Source of the DNA: Thalassolituus sp.
GTDB lineage: Bacteria > Pseudomonadota > Gammaproteobacteria > Pseudomonadales > Oceanobacteraceae
Assembly (NCBI GenBank): GCA_029212275.1
Contig: JARGOI010000001.1
Coordinates: 1-24,667 of the forward strand
DNA length: 24,667 nt
Direction: 5' to 3'
Notes under the pieces: model-generated
What the model saw: the letters and a program-made list of their open reading frames with translations, nothing else
Told to the model about the DNA's origin: nothing
The model's database searches: none
Program-made: the position numbers and the translations under genes
Part shown: positions 15,853 through 22,555 of the stretch, piece after piece
Layout: every line of letters begins with the position of its first letter
Numbering within the stretch: the stretch's first letter is position 1

Positions 15853-17757
15853 TCAAACTCCTCCGTTGCGATTCTTTTGATTATCCCTAATGATCATAAT
15901 GCTAGCCAATATCAACATTAGACATTGGAGTGCCAGACCTTGGTAGTTCGGGTAAATCCCAAGTAACTCTACACTTGGCAAGTCAACAGGATCCAAGGGG
16001 ATTTTTCCAGCTTCTTGCAATGCTGACATGCCTTTACCCGCAAAAACAATGGCCAGAATAAACATGAAGCCACCACTAACAGCAAAAAATTGTCGCAATG
16101 GTAAGCGTGTACTGTATTTCATAATAAGCCATGCCAATAGGCTTAAAATTGCTGTGGCAAGAAGAAGTCCGTATACAATCATACCTTGCCCATTTTGATC
16201 AGTTTGCACCCACAAAGCTTGATAAAACAACACACTCTCAAACACCTCTCGGTACACTGCAATAAAAGACAAAGCTGCGATTCCCCACAACGTTTCTTTA
16301 TTCAGTGCCTTTTTAATACTACTCTCTATAAAGTGCTTCCATTGCATAGCACTGGTTTTATTATGCATCCAAAAACCTACATAAAAGAGTACTGATGCTG
16401 CGGTTATAGCAGCTATACCTTCAGTTAACTCACGACTTGCCCCACCTATTTGAATCAACGTCGTTGAAACAACCCAAGTAACTCCACCCATTAACAGAGC
16501 AACAACAAGTCCACCATAGAGATAAATCAAGCCTTCACGTTTACCTGTCTTTATCAAAAAGGCTGCTAGCGCGGCAATAACTAATAATGCTTCTAAACCT
16601 TCCCGTAGTAAAATAACCATTGCGCCCACAAATGCCGTTTTGCCCGACAGTCGCTTTTCACTTAGTGAAGATTGCGCCGCTTCTAATAACAACTTAATGC
16701 TGTTGTAGGCGCTGTTTACAGTAGCTTCTCCTTTATCTTTTCGAATCAAGTTCCTATATGCTGTCATCTCACTTTCTATCTGGCGACGTAATGTCGGGTC
16801 AATAGCATCAAGACTATTTTCGATCAACTCAAAACCTTCTAGATATGCATTTATAGCTAAATCATATGCACCAGCTCTATCACCAGAGGAATAAGCAGTC
16901 CTACTTTCTTCTAGAACCTGAATGCTAAACTCCAAAGGAGATTGCTTCGTCTTTTTCATTACTTCGTGTGGATTACGGCGTAAATAGGTTGTTATAGCAA
17001 CTGCATCACCCCCTGAAGAAATTTCTACCTGCTTAGGAGAGGTAGTCGTTAACCGTTCTAAAGAAAAATCTGAATTACTCTTTTTAGTTTTCCAGAGGGC
17101 AGAACCGGCCTCAACTTCATTCGCTTGAACAGCCATTTGACCAACATAAAAAGCCAACGACCAGCGATCACGTTCTGACAACTGACTAAATGATGGCATT
17201 CCCGTACCTGAAACACCTTGCGTAATACTATTAAAAAGACCATAAAGTGTTCTTTCCTTGTAACGCTCTCTATCGAGAAAATTCGTCGGTAATGGCTCCA
17301 TTGTTTTCGCCAACGGTCCACCTCCATTACCTTTCACGCCATGACAGGCTATACAGTTTTTCTCATAGAGTTGTTTTGCAATCAAAGTATTCGGTACTGC
17401 ACGAGGCACAACTAAGATGTCATAGTCAGCAACCATTTGACTATGCATATCGGTAGTTAACTTAGCTACCTCGTCAGGGTCTGCTTTCGAATTAACTAGT
17501 GACTCTAGCATAGCGACTTGATTTATAAGCTTCTTATCAACACCTTCCAGCTGGAGAATATTTTCACGGACTGCTAATGCGAAATCTTTCATCTCACCGT
17601 ATTCTTCTGTGTTAATCACCTGACCATCTTTTATGGCCTCACGATAATCAACGCCAATATAGTCAATTAACTGCAGAAGCCTTTGAATTGGCATTGATGC
17701 ATAAGCTGAGTATGAAAAAAAGAATATGAATAAAAGAAAACCTATTTTTTTAACCAT
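15853..17757 (-). CDS. Cytochrome c / FTR1-family iron permease fusion
   Basis: This 634-residue protein starts at the ATG at 17757. An upstream in-frame ATG at 17808 would place the promoter and Fur-like box inside the gene and add a second hydrophobic run, so I reject it. Signal peptide: residues 1-20 (cut Ala-Tyr-Ala). A helical periplasmic part is followed by a c-type haem site C-I-A-C-H (Cys135-His139) with a downstream G-M-P-S-F axial Met. A second helical segment precedes the seven-TM FTR1 permease from about residue 375. Its two iron-pathway motifs are R-E-G-L-E (385-389) and R-E-V-F-E (503-507). FTR1 proteins take up oxidised ferrous iron. The haem domain may accept electrons from Fe(II) oxidation in place of the multicopper oxidase (inference). 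It is monocistronic here, and its likely control is Fur. Confidence 0.85.
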   Translation of the reverse strand: MVKKIGFLLFIFFFSYSAYASMPIQRLLQLIDYIGVDYREAIKDGQVINTEEYGEMKDFALAVRENILQLEGVDKKLINQVAMLESLVNSKADPDEVAKLTTDMHSQMVADYDILVVPRAVPNTLIAKQLYEKNCIACHGVKGNGGGPLAKTMEPLPTNFLDRERYKERTLYGLFNSITQGVSGTGMPSFSQLSERDRWSLAFYVGQMAVQANEVEAGSALWKTKKSNSDFSLERLTTTSPKQVEISSGGDAVAITTYLRRNPHEVMKKTKQSPLEFSIQVLEESRTAYSSGDRAGAYDLAINAYLEGFELIENSLDAIDPTLRRQIESEMTAYRNLIRKDKGEATVNSAYNSIKLLLEAAQSSLSEKRLSGKTAFVGAMVILLREGLEALLVIAALAAFLIKTGKREGLIYLYGGLVVALLMGGVTWVVSTTLIQIGGASRELTEGIAAITAASVLFYVGFWMHNKTSAMQWKHFIESSIKKALNKETLWGIAALSFIAVYREVFESVLFYQALWVQTDQNGQGMIVYGLLLATAILSLLAWLIMKYSTRLPLRQFFAVSGGFMFILAIVFAGKGMSALQEAGKIPLDPVDLPSVELLGIYPNYQGLALQCLMLILASIMIIRDNQKNRNGGV

Positions 17758-17790
17758 ATTTTTAAAAAACCAAAGTGAGAATAGAATACA

Positions 17791-17820
17791 AATGATAATC
17801 ATTCGCATCTAATAAATCAA
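17791..17820 (-). promoter_or_regulatory. Promoter with Fur-box-like palindrome for the FTR1 gene
   Basis: The minus strand carries -35 TTGATT (17820-17815), a 17-bp spacer and -10 TATCAT (17797-17792). The -10 lies inside the perfect palindrome AATGATAATCATT (17791-17803), which matches the centre of the Fur consensus (12 consecutive bases; about 14 of 19 overall). It ends about 34 bases before the ATG at 17757. Confidence 0.7.
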
Positions 17821-17885
17821 TTAACTTTTAATGTCTTTATTGTTGATACAATCAAACAACTAGATTTTGTCCCGCTTCCACAGAC

Positions 17886-18016
17886 TTGGCACTTATCACC
17901 AATACTGTCTCTTTCTTCTTATTGATGGCCTATCGAGATGGCGATATAAATATGCGACAACATGTGTTTGTACGCGTAACGATATGACAAACAACGTCGG
18001 TATTCTCATTGCGGGG
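17886..18016 (+). pseudogene. Frameshifted fragment of a CDF transporter gene
   Basis: Translation gives L-A-L-I-T-N-T-V-S-F-F-L-L-M-A-Y-R-D-G-D-I-N-M-R. After a one-base loss near 17958 it resumes as V-C-T-R-N-D-M-T-N-N-V-G-I-L-I-A-G. It matches residues about 120-163 of the CDF protein encoded at 6983-7603 (bases 7340-7470) with only a few substitutions. No homology is seen on either side. It is a decayed internal piece covering TM4-TM5, with silent differences throughout, so it came from a related gene and not from a very recent copy. Confidence 0.85.
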
Positions 18017-18074
18017 ACACCCAAGTCTCCAGAATCACCCCACAATCCTAACAGCCTATACGTTTTATGCGCTT

Positions 18075-18281
18075 TTATGACGAAGTACAACAAGAACTTG
18101 TGCCTTGCTGAATAGGAGGGCACGGAACAGAACCGTAAGAACAGAAAACACAACAATCTCCTTTCTTTGGCTTGAGCAGAACACCACAACCCTTGCATTC
18201 GTAAAACCATTGGCAAGAATCTGTGGGCATTGCTTCTGTTTCTTTATGACCACATTCTGGGCAATAGAGGGTAGATTTCAA
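18075..18281 (-). CDS. Small Cys-rich zinc-ribbon-like protein of the GDCCVFCSYG type
   Basis: This 68-residue protein with TTG start at 18281 has no hydrophobic segment and is predicted cytoplasmic. Metal-knuckle motifs come in order: C-P-E-C-G-H at residues 7-12, Y-E-C-K-G-C-G at about 27-33, then the diagnostic G-D-C-C-V-F-C-S-Y-G-S-V-P-C-P-P-I-Q, and a C-C tail. I recognise the G-D-C-C-V-F-C-S-Y-G pattern as that of a conserved hypothetical family seen beside metal-resistance genes in proteobacteria; no function is known to me. It lies 51 bases downstream of dmeF on the same strand and may be co-transcribed with it. The TTG start is the only one that keeps the full N-terminal zinc knuckle. 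A metal chaperone or cytoplasmic buffer role is a guess. Confidence 0.75.
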   Translation of the reverse strand: MKSTLYCPECGHKETEAMPTDSCQWFYECKGCGVLLKPKKGDCCVFCSYGSVPCPPIQQGTSSCCTSS

Positions 18282-18332
18282 AATAATTTCAATAACTAAA
18301 CCTCGCTGTTGCTGCTGTTAATAGTACACTTT

Positions 18333-19247
18333 CTATTGGGCGGCGACATTAACCTCAATCGATATATGGGATAGCCGAGGTAGGTGTTGCTTTAAGATCC
18401 GTTTGTAAAAATAAGGCTCAAGCGGTTCTTCAGTAACAACTGAAAGGATGGCGGCTTGATGTGATGTTCCAACTTTCCAAATGTGTATATCGTTAATAAT
18501 GGCATTATTTTCCTCCTTCATATTTTTTGCTATGTTGGCAAAAGAATTAGGGCTGACAGTTTTATCGAGCAGTACATTACTTGATTCTTTAATTAGTCCG
18601 TAAGACCACCGCAAAATAACAGCCGCACCAACAATACCCATAACTGCGTCCATCCAAATCCAGCCATAATATTTACCGGTAAGTAATGCAATAATGGCCA
18701 GCAGTGAAGTCAAGGTGTCAGCTAGAACATGAAAATATGCTGCTTTCATATTATGATCGTGGTGGTGATCATGCTCTTCACCGTGATGGTGATGATCGTC
18801 ATGCAAAACGAAGACTGAAACTATATTGACTACAAGCCCAATTATGGCAACGATAATTGCTTCATTGAATAAAATCACCTGGGGCTCAATTAGTCGCTGG
18901 ACGGATTCTATTGCCATCATCAAAGCAACGATTGCAAGTGCAACAGCACTAGCAAAGCCACCAAGGTAATTAACTTTTCCGGTTCCAAAGCTAAAGCTTT
19001 TATTGTCAGCATGTTTCTTAGCGTAAGAGTACGCAAAAATTGTAATCAGGAACGCTGCGGAATGCGTTCCCATGTGCCACCCATCAGCAAGTAGGGCCAT
19101 TGACCCAGACGTCTTACCAACGGTAATCTCAAGCACCATAATGATGGTCGTCAACCAAAAAACTATCTTTACTTTATTTTCACGATGCTTATTATCAATC
19201 CCAAAATCATGCGAATGGTCCCATTGAATACTGTTATCGTCTTTCAT
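18333..19247 (-). CDS. dmeF: Ni/Co CDF transporter DmeF
   Basis: This 304-residue inner-membrane divalent metal/proton antiporter starts at the ATG at 19247, with AGGAA six bases upstream. An in-frame ATG at 19364 would overlap the dmeR operator and adds no conserved sequence, so I reject it. TM2 contains A-D-G-W-H-M-G-T-H (His58, His62), and TM5 contains F-H-V-L-A-D (His173, Asp177). Between TM4 and TM5 is a His-rich cytoplasmic loop (about 149-165, ten or more His) typical of DmeF/CzcD. A C-terminal metallochaperone-like domain spans about 220-304. It is divergent from a RcnR/DmeR regulator and followed by the small zinc-ribbon gene. DmeF proteins export Co and Ni; here that is supported by the regulator's ligand set. 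Confidence 0.85.
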   Translation of the reverse strand: MKDDNSIQWDHSHDFGIDNKHRENKVKIVFWLTTIIMVLEITVGKTSGSMALLADGWHMGTHSAAFLITIFAYSYAKKHADNKSFSFGTGKVNYLGGFASAVALAIVALMMAIESVQRLIEPQVILFNEAIIVAIIGLVVNIVSVFVLHDDHHHHGEEHDHHHDHNMKAAYFHVLADTLTSLLAIIALLTGKYYGWIWMDAVMGIVGAAVILRWSYGLIKESSNVLLDKTVSPNSFANIAKNMKEENNAIINDIHIWKVGTSHQAAILSVVTEEPLEPYFYKRILKQHLPRLSHISIEVNVAAQ

Positions 19248-19311
19248 TGATGTTCCTAAATAGAATTGTATTTTCAACACCCTATAAATGGCATTGCTTG
19301 GATTATGGGTT

Positions 19312-19333
19312 ATACTATACCCCAGTATAGTAT
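19312..19333. promoter_or_regulatory. DmeR/RcnR-type operator
   Basis: Perfect nine-base arms ATACTATAC (19312-19320) and GTATAGTAT (19325-19333) flank CCCA. The TACT/C-tract/AGTA layout is that of RcnR/DmeR operators. It lies between the dmeF (19247) and dmeR (19356) starts. The arms contain TATACT/TATAGT hexamers that could be -10 elements in both directions, so binding would block both genes. Confidence 0.8.
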
Positions 19334-19355
19334 TAATCAAGAAAGAGGAAATAAT

Positions 19356-19631
19356 ATGTCTCATACAATCATAGGGAAAAGAAAGTTATTAACCCGTGTT
19401 CGAAAGATTAAAGGTCAGACGATAGCTTTAGAAAACTCATTAGAGGGTGAGCCAGATTGCATGAAAGTTTTACAGCAGATTGCGGCTATAAAAGGCGGAG
19501 TCAATGGATTAATGAAAGAAGTATTGGAAGGTCATTTGCGAGAGCATTTAGGTGCGGAAGATATGACCCAGCTGCAGCGAACGGAAGAAGTAGAACAAGT
19601 GATCTTGATTTTAAAAAGTTATTTAAAATAA
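19356..19631 (+). CDS. dmeR: Ni/Co-responsive repressor DmeR (RcnR/CsoR family)
   Basis: This is a 91-residue all-helical repressor. The ATG at 19356 has AGAGGAA upstream, and the frame extended back to 19266 crosses the operator. The four ligands diagnostic of RcnR are all in place: His3, Cys35, His60 and His64. This points to six-coordinate Ni(II)/Co(II) sensing, not Cu(I) (CsoR) or formaldehyde (FrmR). It should release the operator at 19312-19333 when metal binds, opening dmeF and its own gene. Confidence 0.85.
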   Translation: MSHTIIGKRKLLTRVRKIKGQTIALENSLEGEPDCMKVLQQIAAIKGGVNGLMKEVLEGHLREHLGAEDMTQLQRTEEVEQVILILKSYLK

Positions 19632-19752
19632 CAGAAGGGTTTTTAGAGGGTTAAAGCTATGACTAACACTTAACTTTGTAGCCTTAAATTTGAAATTTCA
19701 CCACTGGTTCAAATACTATGTTGCTTGTTGGTTTTGACAAAGTATTGAGAAT

Positions 19753-19791
19753 ACACCTTAAAAACCGATTGACGGTCGGTTTTTAAGGTGT
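19753..19791. repeat. 16-bp perfect inverted repeat ahead of blaI-like gene; operator or terminator
   Basis: The arms ACACCTTAAAAACCGA (19753-19768) and TCGGTTTTTAAGGTGT (19776-19791) surround a 7-base loop. Direct copies of GAGAATAC flank it (19747-19754 and 19792-19799). The A-run/CCGA...TCGG/T-run layout could terminate dmeR. The outer TACACC/GGTGTG ends and its place over the candidate promoter of the next operon fit a BlaI/CopY-type operator. It may serve both ends. Confidence 0.6.
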
Positions 19792-19797
19792 GAGAAT
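19769..19797 (+). promoter_or_regulatory. Candidate promoter of the blaI-M56-czcCBA operon
   Basis: TTGACG (19769-19774) sits in the loop of the palindrome. Seventeen bases later lies GAGAAT (19792-19797), preceded by TG at 19789-19790 as in extended -10 sites. The -10 match is only 4 of 6, so this is tentative. A second TTGACA at 19734 has no good partner. Confidence 0.35.
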
Positions 19798-19834
19798 ACG
19801 CTCTTCTTATAAATTAGGGTTAGTAATTCGCTTA

Positions 19835-20224
19835 ATGCAACTCGGTGAGCTTGAAAAGCAAGTATTGCAATACCTTTGGGAGACCGAAGTGGCGGACGCC
19901 AAGCAGGTGTACGCCTACTTTGAGAAGCGTCGTGGCGGCTCGCTTAGCACCATTCAAAGCACGCTAGATCGTCTCTTTAAAAAAGGTTTACTAAAAAGAG
20001 ATAAGCAGGGACATGCCTTTCAATATCAGGCTGCTATCGAACGCGACACGTTTATCGGTCAGTTAATCAAAGGTTTGACGAGCGAATTTAATGCGGATAA
20101 AGGGAACAGCCTGTTGGCTGCTTTTACCTCGGTATCGCCTGAATTCAATGAAGATCAACTGGAGCGATTGGAGCAGATAATCGAAGATCAGCGTGATAAA
20201 AATAAGTCGGACGGCTCAGTATGA
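19835..20224 (+). CDS. BlaI/MecI/CopY-family repressor
   Basis: This 129-residue protein starts at the ATG at 19835. The frame extends back to a GTG at 19790, but that lies in the palindrome, and the family begins as here (M-Q-L-G-E-L-E-K-Q-V-L-Q-Y-L-W). A winged helix covers residues 4-70, with recognition helix S-L-S-T-I-Q-S-T-L-D-R-L. The C-terminal dimerisation helices follow. The segment N-S-L-L-A-A-F at 91-97 aligns with the S-L-V-L-N-F stretch of BlaI, where BlaR1-dependent cleavage falls at Asn-Phe; the bond here would be Ala96-Phe97 (inference). No strong Shine-Dalgarno is seen. It has no CopY-type Cys motif, so metal is probably not sensed by this protein itself. An ATGA overlap couples it to the M56 gene. 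Confidence 0.8.
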   Translation: MQLGELEKQVLQYLWETEVADAKQVYAYFEKRRGGSLSTIQSTLDRLFKKGLLKRDKQGHAFQYQAAIERDTFIGQLIKGLTSEFNADKGNSLLAAFTSVSPEFNEDQLERLEQIIEDQRDKNKSDGSV

Positions 20225-21213
20225 TTCTTGGAAAGCTGGCCTTTTATCTTAACGTATTCACTGTTGGTGTATTGAGTTTATGGCTATCCCTTATTTTTAT
20301 TGGCATTACTTTTCGGTTATCGGGCAGTGTCCTTTCCACATTTACAGCAAAGGCTAAACGTAGGATTTTATGGTTTATCGTACTAACGCCTTGGCTAATT
20401 GCGGTAATAGTGACGCTTGTACTTATGATGCCTGCCAGGTTAGATTCTTACGCCAACGGCTTCATTGCAACGTTGGTACATTGGCATCATGCCTATACGT
20501 TTAGTCTAACCAGCTGGCATGCGTTGACGATGGCATTATTTTCCAGTGTTTTTATTTTTGGTGTCATCCACAGGATGCTTAGTGTGCGCAAAAACCTTCA
20601 TCGTTTGGATTTGTTGGCACAATTTTCGACGACGGATGATCAGGCGAGTGAGATATTGGAGAGCAATTGGTTATCGACCATCGAATCGAGGTTGCCTCAG
20701 GCATTTACAGCTGGGTTGTTTCAGCCCCGGTGTTATGTCACAACCGGACTACGGGATAGCATCAGTACCAATGAGTACACTATCATTCAGCTCCATGAGC
20801 AAGCACATAGGCGACGTTTTGACCCACTTAAAAAATTGCTGTTTGCTTTTTTTGGCTCTTTTTTCTCGCGAGTTATTGGTGAGCAACTAAACGTAGCAAT
20901 GGAATTGGCTATGGAGCAGTGCGCTGATGAAGCAGTACTGAATACAGGTAAGGAAGCGTCGGCCATTGCGAAAACCCTGCTCAAAGTTACTCGTTTAACG
21001 ATGGCGTATACTCCAAAGCAAGCATCTGTGCAGCCCGCTTGTGACTTTCTTACACCGCAGTTGGATGAACGGGTTACCTATTTGATGCGTGAGCAGAAAG
21101 GTAGGGCTTTCCCTGTGCTGATAACATCTTGTTTATTCGTGCTGGTCACAGTGGTTTGCCTTTTATCCGTCGATACACTACACCACGTTACCGAAAAATT
21201 TTTTATACATTAA
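20221..21213 (+). CDS. M56-family membrane metalloprotease (BlaR1-like, no large sensor domain)
   Basis: This 330-residue membrane zinc protease is expected to inactivate the BlaI-type repressor on signal. Predicted TMs lie at about 5-31, 48-70, 101-117 and 297-317. The zinc motif H-E-Q-A-H (His192, Glu193, His196) with E-Q-C-A-D (Glu232, Asp236) sits in the cytoplasmic domain between TM3 and TM4, as in BlaR1. BlaR1 continues after TM4 with a large penicillin-binding sensor; here only about 13 residues follow. By BlaR1 topology, the TM2-TM3 loop (71-100, with H-W-H-H at 87-90 and His100) and the tail (H-H at 321-322, His330) are outside the cytoplasm, and both carry His. The next gene is czcC, 10 bases on. 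Direct metal sensing is inference; the family and catalytic motif are seen. Confidence 0.85.
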   Translation: MILGKLAFYLNVFTVGVLSLWLSLIFIGITFRLSGSVLSTFTAKAKRRILWFIVLTPWLIAVIVTLVLMMPARLDSYANGFIATLVHWHHAYTFSLTSWHALTMALFSSVFIFGVIHRMLSVRKNLHRLDLLAQFSTTDDQASEILESNWLSTIESRLPQAFTAGLFQPRCYVTTGLRDSISTNEYTIIQLHEQAHRRRFDPLKKLLFAFFGSFFSRVIGEQLNVAMELAMEQCADEAVLNTGKEASAIAKTLLKVTRLTMAYTPKQASVQPACDFLTPQLDERVTYLMREQKGRAFPVLITSCLFVLVTVVCLLSVDTLHHVTEKFFIH

Positions 21214-21223
21214 GGGTTCAATA

Positions 21224-22555
21224 ATGCTTTCAGAAGACAAAATTTTTACGAGTAAAAAACCGATTGCAAGTCGGTATTTTGTTGTATTAAAACATTACTC
21301 AAAGCTGTTTACTTTGACTTGTTTTGCATGGATTTCAACCATCAGCCATGCAGATAACACAACTATCGAATCACTCAGTTTTAGAGCGGCTATTCAACGA
21401 AGCACTAACCATCATCCAGAATTGCGTGCTTACGCTGACCGCATGAATAGTCAACAGGGCTATTTGACTCAGGCCGGTGTTGCGTCGCCCCCCGAAATTG
21501 ATTTAACCGTAGAAGACGCGCTGGGAAGCGGTGAATTTAATGGTATGGACAATGCGCAAACAACGTTAAGTATTAGCTGGGTGTTAGACAGTCGTATCGT
21601 AGGCAAACGGGTAGATGCTGTTGCATCAAGACAGTCGATTCTTGAGATTGAGCGTGAAATAAAGCAACTGGATATAGCTGCGCAAACGGCCCGCTATTTT
21701 TTAACTGCTTTGGCTCACCAAGAACGTCAGAAAATTGCAAAGCAGGCGCAATCACTATCCGCGCAGGCGCTAGAAGAAATAAAAAAACGCGTAGAGGTAG
21801 GAAAATCGCCTATTGCCGACCAATTACGCGCTGAAGTTAACCTTGCTCGGCGAACGCTGCAAATAGAAGATTTAACGCATGAGGTTGACTCTTCAAAGCG
21901 TCAACTGGCTGCACAATGGGGTGATAAAACGCCTGAATTTGGTCGGTTAGCCGGCACGTTGGCTCAAAAAATTTCCGTGATCGACCCTACATCACTGGAA
22001 AAGAGCTTACGTAACAATCCTGACCTCAAGATATTTTTAACGCGAGAACGTGCGGCACAGACGGACATTGCCTTAGCCAAGGCTGAAGCAAGTAAACGTT
22101 GGCGTATATCCACAGGTGTTAGGCGCTATGAAGCTACAGATGATTATGCGGTGGTCGCAGGTATATCCGTTCCGTTAGGCGACTCAAGTCGAAATAAAGG
22201 CCGTATTACTGCCTTAACGGCTGAACAAAGCCGTTATCAATCAGAAGCTGATGCATTGAACATTAAGCTTCAAACGCAGCTTTTTGTTCTATATCAGCAA
22301 TTACTGCACAGCATTCACGTGAGCGAAGCGTTGAGTAATGACATTATTCCACGCTTGGAGCGCGCGGTGCGAGAAACAGAAAAAGCGTATCAACTGGGAA
22401 AATACAGTTATTTGGAATGGTCGGCTGTTCAGCAGGAATTATTTGAAGCACAGTCAGATCAATTAGATGCGTATTTTACGGCGCATATTAATACGGTAGA
22501 AATTGAACGATTAACTGGTTTAACGCTAACTCGATTAGGTGAGGAAAAAGAATGA
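21224..22555 (+). CDS. czcC: Outer-membrane factor of metal CBA efflux (CzcC/TolC family), set 3
   Basis: This 443-residue TolC-family protein has a long N-region before the hydrophobic core of its signal peptide (core at about 28-40, cut near Ser-His-Ala). AGGG precedes the ATG. The mature part has two helical-repeat halves. G-S-G-E-F-N-G-M-D-N-A-Q-T-T-L-S and the ending E-I-E-R-L-T-G-L are close in plan to set 2. It follows the M56 gene by 10 bases and overlaps czcB by ATGA, so it belongs to the regulator operon. Role: outer-membrane duct of the set-3 pump. Confidence 0.87.
   Translation: MLSEDKIFTSKKPIASRYFVVLKHYSKLFTLTCFAWISTISHADNTTIESLSFRAAIQRSTNHHPELRAYADRMNSQQGYLTQAGVASPPEIDLTVEDALGSGEFNGMDNAQTTLSISWVLDSRIVGKRVDAVASRQSILEIEREIKQLDIAAQTARYFLTALAHQERQKIAKQAQSLSAQALEEIKKRVEVGKSPIADQLRAEVNLARRTLQIEDLTHEVDSSKRQLAAQWGDKTPEFGRLAGTLAQKISVIDPTSLEKSLRNNPDLKIFLTRERAAQTDIALAKAEASKRWRISTGVRRYEATDDYAVVAGISVPLGDSSRNKGRITALTAEQSRYQSEADALNIKLQTQLFVLYQQLLHSIHVSEALSNDIIPRLERAVRETEKAYQLGKYSYLEWSAVQQELFEAQSDQLDAYFTAHINTVEIERLTGLTLTRLGEEKE

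Noticed and set aside
17758..17808. Upstream in-frame start for the FTR1 gene at 17808
   Set aside because: It would include the Fur-like palindrome and promoter and gives two consecutive hydrophobic runs; the ATG at 17757 yields a normal signal peptide.
17867..18115. Open frame of 82 codons on the plus strand
   Set aside because: It is an accidental joining of frames through the frameshifted CDF fragment.
18105..18299. Plus-strand open frame of 64 codons
   Set aside because: Antisense to the Cys-rich zinc-ribbon gene, whose motifs are clearly real.
19266..19355. Longer N-terminus of dmeR starting at 19266
   Set aside because: It covers the operator; the ATG at 19356 puts His3, Cys35, His60 and His64 in exact RcnR register.
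19248..19364. Longer N-terminus of dmeF starting at 19364
   Set aside because: It runs through the dmeR operator; the ATG at 19247 has a good AGGAA site and a normal family N-terminus.
19790..19834. GTG start for the BlaI-like gene at 19790
   Set aside because: It lies in the palindrome/promoter, and the extra 15 residues are not family-like.
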